The notes under the pieces: model-generated | What the model was told of the DNA's origin: nothing | The model's input: only the letters and a program-made list of their open reading frames with translations | The model's database searches: none | Assembly (NCBI GenBank): GCA_051880395.1 | Contig: JBJENW010000001.1 | Location: 1-5,401 of the forward strand | Reading direction: 5' to 3' | Length of the DNA: 5,401 nt | Origin: JBJENW01 sp051880395 | GTDB taxonomy: Bacteria > Bacillota > Clostridia > Lachnospirales > Lachnospiraceae | Part shown: one piece after another, positions 1 to 5,360 of the stretch | Numbering within the stretch: the first letter of the stretch is position 1 | Layout: every line of letters starts with the position of its first letter | Translations under genes and position numbers: made by a program

Positions 1-321
1 GGATATGCTCCATGTGAATTACACGGAGTAAAAGGTGGAATGAACCACTGCCAGGATGAAATGAAGAAAGCTGTATCCGCTGGATACTGGAACTTATTCT
101 CCTTCAATCCTGCATTAAAAGCAGAAGGAAAGAATCCATTCACCTTAGTATCGAAAGAAGTGAAGAGTGATGAGTATCAGGCATTCCTGAATAATGAGAC
201 ACGTTACTCTCGTCTGACAAGAGCATTCCCGGATCGTGCAGAAAAATTGTTTGCACAGTCCGAGCAGGCTGCAAAAGATCGTTACGATCACTTACAGAAA
301 TTAGTAGAACTTTACAAATAA
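1..321 (+). CDS. nifJ: Pyruvate:ferredoxin (flavodoxin) oxidoreductase, C-terminal end (5' partial)
   Basis: The frame is open from base 1 and ends at TAA (319-321), giving the last 106 residues of a protein that is normally about 1,170-1,190 residues long. The fragment starts with GYAPCELHGVKGGM, the conserved segment near the end of the TPP-binding domain of pyruvate:ferredoxin oxidoreductases. Its Cys is probably the fourth ligand of the proximal [4Fe-4S] cluster, by analogy with the Desulfovibrio enzyme. The family tail follows: EMKKAVSAGYWNLFSFNP, then NNETRYSRLTRAFPDRAEKLF and a helical end. The enzyme oxidises pyruvate to acetyl-CoA and CO2 in the cytoplasm and passes electrons to ferredoxin or flavodoxin, a central step of anaerobic fermentation. 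The ATG at base 40 is an internal Met, not the start. A strong terminator follows directly, so it is the last gene of its transcript. Family assignment is secure; a related 2-oxoacid oxidoreductase is the only realistic alternative. Confidence 0.93.
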   Translation, partial: GYAPCELHGVKGGMNHCQDEMKKAVSAGYWNLFSFNPALKAEGKNPFTLVSKEVKSDEYQAFLNNETRYSRLTRAFPDRAEKLFAQSEQAAKDRYDHLQKLVELYK

Positions 322-349
322 TAGATCGACATCAGATAATTTCTGAAGA

Positions 350-392
350 AATGGAAAAGCCATTGTACATTCGTACAGTGGCTTTTTCCATG
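350..392 (+). terminator. Rho-independent terminator after nifJ
   Basis: The left arm (351-368) and right arm (373-391) form a stem of about 18 bp around the loop ATTC, with one bulged A and one G-U pair. Its core is GCCATTGTAC against GTACAGTGGC, flanked by AAAA on the left and TTTTT on the right. It lies about 30 bases past the nifJ stop and ends about 60 bases before the next gene, so it separates the two transcripts. Confidence 0.85.
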
Positions 393-442
393 TAATAGGT
401 ATGGGAAAATTGGTTACAAATAAGAGAAGAGAGATGAAACGT

Positions 443-449
443 AGGAGAG
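443..449 (+). promoter_or_regulatory. Ribosome binding site of the DUF4230 gene
   Basis: AGGAGAG lies 4 bases before the ATG at 454 and fixes that start. I could not find a convincing -35/-10 pair between the nifJ terminator and this site, so the promoter of this two-gene unit is unresolved. Confidence 0.7.
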
Positions 450-453
450 AAAG

Positions 454-1029
454 ATGAAGAAAAAAATATTTGTGATTTGTGGTGTACTCGTTATACTCTT
501 AAGTTTTTTTGCAGGTTATCAGACAGCAAATTTTTTTAATCAAAAATCCGAGCCCAAAGTTTCTACGACTGTGATTCGTGAACAATTAAAAGGATGTAGT
601 GATCTTACAACAGCACAATTGACTTATAGAGGATTGATTCGCTATGAGGATGGTGAAATACCGTGGATCAATAAAAAAAGTTTTTCTATGGTATATAGTG
701 CGAAACTAGAAGCCGGAATGGATTTGGCAAAAGCATCTGTTTCGATTTCAGGGAAAAAGGTAAAAGTCACACTTCCAATTGTGCAGTTACAATCCGTGGA
801 AGTGCAGACGGATTCGATTGAATTTTATGATGAACGGTCAGCACTGTTCAATTGGACAGAAAAGGAAGATACAGCATCTGCGATTGAACTTGCAAAAAAA
901 GATGCAGAAGAGCATGCGGATGTAGAGGGATTGCAAGAAAAGGCAGTCATACAGGCTCAGGAAGTCGTAAAAAATCTGATTGAGCCATTGGCAGAAGAGT
1001 ACGAAGTGGAAGTAACCGTACAGGAGTAG
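454..1029 (+). CDS. Membrane-anchored DUF4230 domain protein
   Basis: This 191-residue protein has an uncharged hydrophobic segment at residues 5-20 after an MKKK start, which reads as a single N-terminal membrane anchor or uncleaved signal. The rest should face outward. The body follows the DUF4230 pattern as I know it: VIREQL and a Leu-Thr-Thr-Ala stretch (residues 40-55), a Tyr-rich strand, SFSMVYSAKLEAGMDL (76-91), a basic strand KKVKVTLPIV (101-110), and an Asp/Glu-rich FYDERSALFNW segment (124-134). A long charged helix (about 138-185) follows, then a short beta end. DUF4230 has no established biochemical role, so I give none. It lies 21 bases upstream of a membrane acyltransferase in the same direction, and the pair is closed by one terminator, so the two are probably co-transcribed. 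The start is supported by the AGGAGAG site. The family call rests on motif memory, not on a search. Confidence 0.78.
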   Translation: MKKKIFVICGVLVILLSFFAGYQTANFFNQKSEPKVSTTVIREQLKGCSDLTTAQLTYRGLIRYEDGEIPWINKKSFSMVYSAKLEAGMDLAKASVSISGKKVKVTLPIVQLQSVEVQTDSIEFYDERSALFNWTEKEDTASAIELAKKDAEEHADVEGLQEKAVIQAQEVVKNLIEPLAEEYEVEVTVQE

Positions 1030-1050
1030 GAAAGCCAAAGGAAGTTAGAA

Positions 1051-2112
1051 ATGAAAGAAAGAGATTATAAAATAGATATTTTGCGTATTCTGTGCTGTTA
1101 TGCAGTGATTGTTCTGCATACAGCATGTGAGTATATTCATGATGTTCGCTATGACGGGATGCAGATTTTGGGGTTGAATTTTTATCATGCGATCACGCGA
1201 TTTGCAGTACCGTCGTTTGTTATGATCACAGGAGCGATGAGTCTTGGAAAAGACTGTAGGATTGACAAAAAATGGTGGAATAAAATTGTAAAATTCGTGG
1301 TTTTATATCTGGTGTATTCCGTGATTTATTCCGTTTTTGCCGAGATTTTGAAACAGAGAGAGGATGCATATGCAAGCTTCGGAAAGGAGATTTCATATAT
1401 CATTCACCAGGCGATCGAAGATCCAAAATATCATTTGTGGTATATTCCGATGTATATAGGACTTTGTCTGAGTATACCAGTATTAACACGATTGCGCAAA
1501 TGTACAGATGCGAAAAAAATATTTCAGTATCTTATTGCATTGTTTGTGATTTTACGTTTAACGCCGAATACATTAGATGCATTTCAAAATGAACGATTAT
1601 CACTTGTATCCGATATTCTTGGAAGAATCAAAGGGGATACATTTTTGATGTGGAGTGCGTTTTTGATCATTGGATATTATATTTATACGTATAATTTGAA
1701 ATATCGGAAATGGCTGTATGCAGTAGGAACAGCAGGCATTTTTATTTCGTTGCTATTATCGAACATATATACGATGCGTGAAAAAGAGATTGTTACAGAT
1801 TTTTACGATGATCTGACACTTTTTTCGGCTGTTTGGGCAATCGCAGTTTTTACATTTTTTCGAAATCGGGAATGGAATTTTCATATGAGTGAAAAAATGA
1901 AACAGTGGATTGTCAGTATTTCTGGGAAAACGTTGGGAATTTATCTGGTACATTTACTCATTTTAAATGGACTAAATAAATTGGGGATCAATGCGATTGC
2001 GACAACTAGCTGGATTGCAACACCGCTGGTTTCAATTTTAGTATTTGTACTCTCTTTTCTTCTGGTATCTGGTATGCAAAAAATACCGATCGTAAAGAAA
2101 TGGCTGGTCTAA
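1051..2112 (+). CDS. Integral membrane acyltransferase, family 3 (OafA/WecH type)
   Basis: This 353-residue protein has about ten hydrophobic segments along its length and little soluble sequence. The N-terminus, YKIDILRILCCYAVIVLH, holds the family's Arg-(ten residues)-His arrangement (R12, H23), thought to belong to the active site. Other family marks are FAVPSFVMITGAM (51-63), the HLWYIPMYIGL turn (128-138), and SGKTLGIYLVHLLIL near the end (291-305). Members move acetyl or other acyl groups onto sugars of surface polysaccharides, lipopolysaccharide-like glycans or peptidoglycan, usually from the cytoplasmic acyl-CoA pool across the membrane. The substrate here cannot be read from the sequence. 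Length is normal for a bare acyltransferase domain with no SGNH partner domain attached. An AAAGGAAG site (1037-1044) precedes the ATG. It follows the DUF4230 gene by 21 bases and ends 2 bases inside the start of a terminator region. Confidence 0.87.
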   Translation: MKERDYKIDILRILCCYAVIVLHTACEYIHDVRYDGMQILGLNFYHAITRFAVPSFVMITGAMSLGKDCRIDKKWWNKIVKFVVLYLVYSVIYSVFAEILKQREDAYASFGKEISYIIHQAIEDPKYHLWYIPMYIGLCLSIPVLTRLRKCTDAKKIFQYLIALFVILRLTPNTLDAFQNERLSLVSDILGRIKGDTFLMWSAFLIIGYYIYTYNLKYRKWLYAVGTAGIFISLLLSNIYTMREKEIVTDFYDDLTLFSAVWAIAVFTFFRNREWNFHMSEKMKQWIVSISGKTLGIYLVHLLILNGLNKLGINAIATTSWIATPLVSILVFVLSFLLVSGMQKIPIVKKWLV

Positions 2113-2155
2113 AAAACAGCTGCCTGGAATCTGTTTTTCCAGACAGCTGTTTTTG
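2111..2155. terminator. Bidirectional intrinsic terminator between convergent genes
   Basis: ACAGCTGcCTGGAA pairs with TTCCAGaCAGCTGT, leaving one C/A mismatch, around a short T-rich loop (about 2130-2136). An A tract lies on the left (2111-2116) and a T tract on the right (2150-2154), so both strands give a stem followed by U residues. It overlaps the last bases of the acyltransferase gene and lies 14 bases beyond the thiE/tenI-like stop, serving both converging units. Confidence 0.88.
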
Positions 2156-2168
2156 TTTGCATGAAAAA

Positions 2169-2762
2169 TTAAATACGAAGTTTCATATAGCGAGACATCA
2201 TACAGGCACCAATGGCACCCGCTTTGATCACATCACCTGTGTTTTCAGGGGAAATACCGCCAATTGCGTATACCGGAATCGAAACGGAGGATGTTATTTC
2301 GTGTAAAAAAACGAGCCCGCGGGGTGCAAGATCCGGTTTGCACTGTGTAGAGAAAATGTGACCTGCAGTAATATAGCCGGCGCCCAACTTTTCGGCGAGC
2401 AGCGCATCGTCAAGAGAATGGACAGACGTGCCGATCAAAGAAAAGGAGACAAGTGCATCCGGATTCTTCTGCATCGTCTCGACAAACAGGGAAAATGGAA
2501 GATGAATCTGTGTACATCCAAGTTTTTTTGCTGTTTTATAAAACGTATGCAGTGTGCAGGGAATATGATGCTCGTTACAAATGGAGAGTACCTGTTTTGC
2601 TAAAACTTCATACTCCGATTCGGATAAATCTTTTTCCCGTAAAATGATGCGGTCAACCGGAAGGGAGGCGAGCAGAGAAATCTGCTCTAAAAAATTCCCT
2701 TCGCATAAATGACGGTTGGTAACCACAATTTTTTCTCCGGGCAATGTATTCAGATTAAACAT
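2169..2762 (-). CDS. Thiamin phosphate synthase-like protein (ThiE/TenI family)
   Basis: About 197 residues, the size of a single ThiE/TenI barrel. Visible family marks, numbered from the ATG at 2762, are KIVVTNR (about 11-17), ILREKDLSE (40-48), IHL (86-88), IGTSVHS (110-116), GAGYITAGHIFST (127-139) and VYAIGGI (164-170). ThiE joins HMP pyrophosphate and thiazole phosphate to thiamin phosphate. TenI, of the same fold, aromatises the ThiG product. Two points weaken a plain ThiE call: the usual Gln before LREK is Ile, and the Asn-Asp pair expected near residue 72 is His-Thr. The His of SVHS (115) fits the catalytic His reported for Bacillus TenI, though ThiE members often have His there too. 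The ATG at 2762 overlaps the end of thiH by 8 bases; a GTG at 2774 in the same frame would add 4 residues. Last gene of the operon. Family secure, exact reaction open. Confidence 0.85.
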   Translation of the reverse strand: MFNLNTLPGEKIVVTNRHLCEGNFLEQISLLASLPVDRIILREKDLSESEYEVLAKQVLSICNEHHIPCTLHTFYKTAKKLGCTQIHLPFSLFVETMQKNPDALVSFSLIGTSVHSLDDALLAEKLGAGYITAGHIFSTQCKPDLAPRGLVFLHEITSSVSIPVYAIGGISPENTGDVIKAGAIGACMMSRYMKLRI

Positions 2763-3909
2763 AGATGTAATCACTCATAACCGGCTGCAGTCCCTGGTCG
2801 AGAATTGCCTGGTATACTTCATCAACTGTACGTGGGTCTGAAATTTCAAACTGTTCGTCGCCTTTTGCCTCTTCATCATGACCGCCAACGCTGACTGCCA
2901 CACCGGCAGAAATTTTTGTGGCAGCAATTTTAATGATATTATTTCGGAAACGTTCACATTCACGGGTACTGATCGTAATGCTGGCAAACGGCATGAAAAT
3001 ACGATATGCACAGATGACTTGAAGAAGCTGTGGTTCGTGAACATCCTTCGGATTGATCTTATCATTGTTGATGATCGGGCGCAGCCGCGGGCAGGAGAAG
3101 GCAATCTCAGCCTGCGGATATTTTTTCTGAATCAGATAGGCATGCATTCCCGTTGCAAAGGCATCTTTTCTAAAATCAGATAAACCGAGCAGAGCCGCAA
3201 AGCCGACACCACGCATGCCGCCCATCAGTGCACGCTCCTGCGTGTTAAAACGATATGGCCAGATTCGTTTATTTCCTTCTAAGTGCAGCGTCTCGTATTT
3301 ATCGGAATCATATGTTTCCTGAAAGACCGTGACATAGTCGGCACCACACTCGTGCAGATATGCATAGTCGTCGGAATTCATTGGATAGACTTCCAGACCG
3401 ATGACTTTAAAATATTTACGGGCGATCTTGCAGGCTTCGCCTATGTATTTGACATCCGATTTATTTGGACTTTCTCCCGTCAGGATTAAAATCTCCTGCA
3501 AGCCGGTTTTTGCAATATTGTGCATTTCCGTGTCAATCTCATCCATTTCCAGGCGGGCCCGTTTGATCTGATTGTGGCAGTTGAATCCACAGTAGACACA
3601 GTAATTTTCACAGTAGTTTGCAATATAAAGCGGGGTAAACATCATCGTAGAGTTTCCGAAATGTTTGCGTGTTTCATATTGTGCTCGCTGGGCAATTTCT
3701 TCTAAATGCGGCAGTGCAGCAGGGGAGAGCAGAGCACCGAAATCATCCGGGGAAAGATGATCTTTTCGCAGTGCGTTTAAGACATCCTGTTCGGTGTATT
3801 TGTCTGCGTCGTAGGCGTTCATAGCAGCGACAACCTGATCTTGTATTTCCGAGCCGATATTTTCCATACCTGGAAGATATTCCATGTGATTGATTCGTTC
3901 TTTTTCCAT
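2755..3909 (-). CDS. thiH: 2-iminoacetate (dehydroglycine) synthase ThiH, radical SAM enzyme
   Basis: This 384-residue protein has the normal ThiH length. It carries the radical-SAM cluster motif as CENYCVYCGF, with Cys100, Cys104 and Cys107 binding a [4Fe-4S] cluster. The motif is preceded by MMFTPLYIANYC and followed by ILILTGESP and LEVYPM, all typical of ThiH. The later YVTVFQETYD, GMRGVGFAALLGL, SCPRLRP and ASITISTRECERFRNNI segments also match, as does a Gly-rich VSVGGH near the end. The enzyme uses S-adenosylmethionine to split tyrosine, releasing p-cresol and dehydroglycine, which ThiG uses to build the thiazole ring. This is the anaerobic alternative to the oxidase ThiO. The ATG at 3909 is preceded by AAAGGA with a spacer of about 9 bases; a Met at codon 9 is a less likely start. 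It lies 19 bases after thiG and overlaps the next gene. Confidence 0.96.
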   Translation of the reverse strand: MEKERINHMEYLPGMENIGSEIQDQVVAAMNAYDADKYTEQDVLNALRKDHLSPDDFGALLSPAALPHLEEIAQRAQYETRKHFGNSTMMFTPLYIANYCENYCVYCGFNCHNQIKRARLEMDEIDTEMHNIAKTGLQEILILTGESPNKSDVKYIGEACKIARKYFKVIGLEVYPMNSDDYAYLHECGADYVTVFQETYDSDKYETLHLEGNKRIWPYRFNTQERALMGGMRGVGFAALLGLSDFRKDAFATGMHAYLIQKKYPQAEIAFSCPRLRPIINNDKINPKDVHEPQLLQVICAYRIFMPFASITISTRECERFRNNIIKIAATKISAGVAVSVGGHDEEAKGDEQFEISDPRTVDEVYQAILDQGLQPVMSDYIYV

Positions 3910-3928
3910 TTCAAAAAATCCTTTCGTT

Positions 3929-4705
3929 TTAATCTTGTAAAAATCCGGTCAACGGGTCGGAGGCAGAGGCACCTTTGTTTAAAACACGTCCAAGACCAGC
4001 AAGATATGCTTTTCTCCCGGCGTCGATGGCGAGTTTAAATGCTTCAGCCATTTTTGGAACATCGCCTGCAGTTGCGACAGCTGTATTTGCCATGACAGCA
4101 GCAGCACCCATTTCCATCGCTTCACAAGCCTGGGAAGGACGGCCGATTCCGGCATCTACGATAACAGGAAGATTTGTTTCTTCGATTAAGATTTGAATGA
4201 ATTCTTTTGTACATAGTCCCTTGTTGGAACCGATCGGAGCAGCCAGCGGCATAATTGATGCGGCACCGGCGTTTTCTAAATCACGGGCAACATTTAAATC
4301 CGGATACATATATGGCATGACAACAAAGCCCTCTTTTGCAAGTACTTCTGTAGCCTTGATGGTCTCCTGATTGTCCGGGAGCAGATACTTGCTGTCCCGC
4401 ATGATCTCAATTTTCACAAAATCGCCGCATCCGGCTTCACGGGCAATGTGTGCGATACGGATGGCCTCATCGGCGTTGCGTGCACCGCTGGTATTTGGAA
4501 GCAGTGTGACATTGTCCGGGATATAGTCCAGGATATTGGCAGCACCGCCTTTGTTGGCACGGCGTAAAGCCAAAGTGATGATCTGGGCGCCTGCGTTTTC
4601 TACGGCTGCCTTGATCAGATCAAGAGAATATTTTCCGGATCCCAAAATAAATCGGGAATCAAATTCGTGTCCTGCAATTACTAATTTATCATTGTTTGGT
4701 GTCAT
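3929..4705 (-). CDS. thiG: Thiazole synthase ThiG
   Basis: This 258-residue protein forms the thiazole phosphate ring in the cytoplasm from deoxyxylulose 5-phosphate, dehydroglycine and the ThiS thiocarboxylate. Family marks are FILGSGKYS (19-27), LLPNTSGARNADEAIRIA (68-85), DFVKIEI (95-101) whose Lys98 should be the imine-forming lysine, LLPD (108-111), IMPLAAPIGSNKGL (151-164) and the phosphate-binding VDAGIGRPSQA (183-193). MANTAVA (205-211) is a further family mark. The frame stays open upstream to an ATG at 4792, but that start would run into thiS and add residues foreign to the family. The ATG at 4705 has a strong AAGGAGAAA site and starts where ThiG proteins normally do. It follows thiS by 49 bases and precedes thiH by 19. 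Confidence 0.96.
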   Translation of the reverse strand: MTPNNDKLVIAGHEFDSRFILGSGKYSLDLIKAAVENAGAQIITLALRRANKGGAANILDYIPDNVTLLPNTSGARNADEAIRIAHIAREAGCGDFVKIEIMRDSKYLLPDNQETIKATEVLAKEGFVVMPYMYPDLNVARDLENAGAASIMPLAAPIGSNKGLCTKEFIQILIEETNLPVIVDAGIGRPSQACEAMEMGAAAVMANTAVATAGDVPKMAEAFKLAIDAGRKAYLAGLGRVLNKGASASDPLTGFLQD

Positions 4706-4754
4706 AGATATTTTCTCCTTTTTTACTCTTTTTTGGTCGGCTATTGGAATCAGA

Positions 4755-4949
4755 TCAGCCGCCGCCCATAAAGCTGATGATTTCAACGACATCTTCTTCC
4801 TTCAAATAAGTGGAAGAAAGCTGTTCTTTTTTTAGAATGATGCCGTTTAATTCCACTACGACTTTTGGCGCATCGTAGTCTTCGCGTGCCAGCAGATCGG
4901 CAACCGTCTCACCGGCAACAAGGGAAAGTTCTTCACCGTTTACTCTCAT
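4755..4949 (-). CDS. thiS: Sulfur carrier protein ThiS
   Basis: A 64-residue ubiquitin-like protein with the standard ThiS start (MRVNGEELSL), a central VVVELNGIIL strand and the end DVVEIISFMGGG. The terminal Gly-Gly is the functional signature: the last Gly is adenylated, converted to a thiocarboxylate and delivers sulfur to ThiG. Length is normal. An AAAGGAG site (about 4957-4963) lies 7 bases before the ATG. It is the first recognised gene of the operon, separated from thiG by 49 bases. The ThiS adenylating enzyme ThiF, often encoded between thiS and thiG in related bacteria, is missing here and must be supplied from elsewhere. The start ATG overlaps the stop of a small upstream open frame as ATGA (see that entry). 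Confidence 0.96.
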   Translation of the reverse strand: MRVNGEELSLVAGETVADLLAREDYDAPKVVVELNGIILKKEQLSSTYLKEEDVVEIISFMGGG

Positions 4950-5047
4950 GACAGACTCCTTTCGTGAATGATGTACACCGCGAGTACATAATAAAAAAAG
5001 CTACACAAAAGCTCACACCCGTGGTGGTGTGCCCCTTCATGTAGCAT
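4946..5047 (-). CDS. Possible 33-codon leader peptide upstream of thiS
   Basis: An ATG at 5047 opens a frame of 33 codons ending in TGA (4948-4946), which overlaps the thiS ATG as ATGA, the usual arrangement for coupled translation. A weak GAGAG site sits 8 bases before the ATG. The predicted peptide begins MLHEGAHHHGCELLC and then turns hydrophobic with Phe-Phe-Tyr-Tyr. The three tandem CAC His codons (5029-5021) fall inside the second leader terminator, and the Phe codons come from its U tract. I know no homologue and the start signal is weak. It could be a real leader peptide whose translation opens the terminator, or a chance frame in structured RNA. Confidence 0.25.
   Translation of the reverse strand: MLHEGAHHHGCELLCSFFYYVLAVYIIHERSLS
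4971..4989 (-). other. Small hairpin just upstream of the thiS ribosome binding site
   Basis: ATGTAC and GTACAT form a perfect 6-bp stem around a 7-base loop, between the U tract of the second terminator and the thiS ribosome binding site. It does not cover that site. It might hold the upstream region away from the site, or act as an RNA-stability element. Seen directly; any role is inference. Confidence 0.4.
4993..5045 (-). terminator. Second intrinsic terminator in the thiS leader
   Basis: On the - strand GCTACA (5045-5040) pairs with TGTAGC (5005-5000). Inside are a 3-bp step (CTT/AAG in + coordinates 5035-5037 and 5009-5011) and a 6-bp hairpin (CACACC at 5014-5019 and GGTGTG at 5026-5031 on the + strand). 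Seven U residues (4999-4993) follow immediately. This is a complete intrinsic terminator about 80 bases after the riboswitch terminator ends and 44 bases before thiS. Unless it is bypassed, it would cut the operon off even when TPP is low. Confidence 0.7.
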
Positions 5048-5048
5048 G

Positions 5049-5111
5049 TGCTGCACTCTCGATTTCGGTATGCGATTGTATCACTGCAGCAAATGAAATC
5101 ACAACGATTTC
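5049..5111 (-). other. Structured leader segment: two further hairpins
   Basis: Between the riboswitch terminator and the second terminator the - strand can form GAAATC/GATTTC (5111-5106 with 5100-5095) with a 5-base loop, and a 7-bp stem TGCTGCA/TGCAGCA (5091-5085 with 5055-5049) closing a 29-base loop. The second stem ends 4 bases before the outer arm of the second terminator, so the two could stack or compete. I recognise no known riboswitch or T-box sequence here; in particular there is no ACCGCG T-box motif in this strand. Confidence 0.4.
5075..5104 (-). promoter_or_regulatory. Weak candidate internal promoter
   Basis: TACAAT (5080-5075) with an extended TG one base upstream is a good -10. 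TTGTGA (5104-5099) is a 4/6 match to the -35 consensus, with an 18-base spacer. If active it would start a transcript after the TPP riboswitch, escaping TPP control but still meeting the second terminator. The proposed -35 lies in one arm of a hairpin, so this may be coincidence. Confidence 0.25.
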
Positions 5112-5121
5112 TGCCAGCAGC

Positions 5122-5156
5122 AATAAATAAGAAAACCTCCGACATCTGTCAGAGGC
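5122..5156 (-). terminator. Riboswitch-controlled terminator (expression platform)
   Basis: On the - strand CCTCTGACA pairs with TGTCGGAGG (5155-5136), a stem of 8-9 bp with one G-U pair and a tight loop, followed by TTTTCTTATTTATT. It starts about 15 bases beyond the aptamer's P1 3' strand. Its loop side holds CAGATG (5148-5143), complementary to CATCTG at the aptamer's 3' edge, which gives a simple switch between terminator and antiterminator. Confidence 0.85.
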
Positions 5157-5169
5157 TGCATATACAAAC

Positions 5170-5267
5170 AATCAGATGCTCCCTCCGCTGGTATTATCCA
5201 GATCCAGGTGATAAGGGTTGGAATCAGATCCTCTCAGCCGATCAAGATCAGCACCCCCGAACCGATT
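5170..5267 (-). ncRNA. TPP riboswitch (thi box) controlling the thiS operon
   Basis: The - strand carries the conserved thi-box segments in order: CGGGGGTGC (5259-5251), CTGAGAGGAT, CCAACCC, then ATCACCTGGATCTGGATAAT and ACCAGCGGAGGGA. These form the P2 to P5 arms around a TPP-binding core, with CTGAGA as the pyrimidine-sensing element. P3 is short (CTGATC/GATCGG with a two-base turn). P1 can form from AATCGG (5267-5262) and CTGATT (5175-5170). Binding of thiamin pyrophosphate should stabilise the aptamer and favour the terminator just downstream, shutting off thiazole synthesis when TPP is plentiful. The downstream thi genes fit this exactly. Confidence 0.96.
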
Positions 5268-5270
5268 CTT

Positions 5271-5299
5271 ATTATAAAGGCAGAATGGCAGGATGTCAA
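5271..5299 (-). promoter_or_regulatory. Consensus sigma-A promoter of the thi operon
   Basis: TTGACA (5299-5294) and TATAAT (5276-5271) are perfect matches with an ideal 17-base spacer. The expected start is near 5264-5262, almost at the first base of the TPP aptamer. Such a strong promoter fits a transcript controlled mainly by early termination. Confidence 0.9.
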
Positions 5300-5326
5300 G
5301 AACGAATCAAAATTTTGCACGGTAAA

Positions 5327-5360
5327 CGCACTTACGCTTTATATGGGTGTAAGTGTTGCG
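5327..5360. other. Imperfect hairpin near the window end, no gene identified
   Basis: CGC-ACTTACGC pairs with GTGTAAGT-GTT-GCG: 8 bp, then a GTT bulge, then 3 bp, around a 9-base loop (5338-5346). GACCA/TGGTC (5360-5364 with 5374-5378) could form a second short stem. Neither side has a good U tract. From 5300 to 5401 I see no supportable gene: a + frame is open to the window end, and a - frame enters from the right edge and stops at 5341-5339, but neither shows a recognised protein. Confidence 0.3.

Noticed and set aside
838..1038. 66-codon - strand frame inside the DUF4230 gene
   Set aside because: Antisense to a gene with a good start and family pattern. The Phe/Cys-rich translation is typical of a reverse reading of Lys/Glu codons.
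2775..3909. Several open frames on both strands inside thiH
   Set aside because: They are shadows of the ThiH frame, which has clear radical-SAM motifs over its full length.
4706..4792. Longer ThiG form starting at 4792
   Set aside because: It would overlap thiS by 38 bases and add 29 residues not seen in ThiG proteins. The ATG at 4705 has a strong ribosome binding site and matches the family start.
4981..5045. T-box or other amino-acid riboswitch in the thiS leader
   Set aside because: The - strand lacks the conserved T-box sequence and a specifier hairpin. His codons and a terminator alone are not enough for that call.
4933..5145. 70-codon - strand frame across the leader and start of thiS
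   Set aside because: It crosses the riboswitch terminator's U tract, both leader hairpins and the thiS start, has no recognisable protein and has no good ribosome binding site. The leader structure explains the stretch better.
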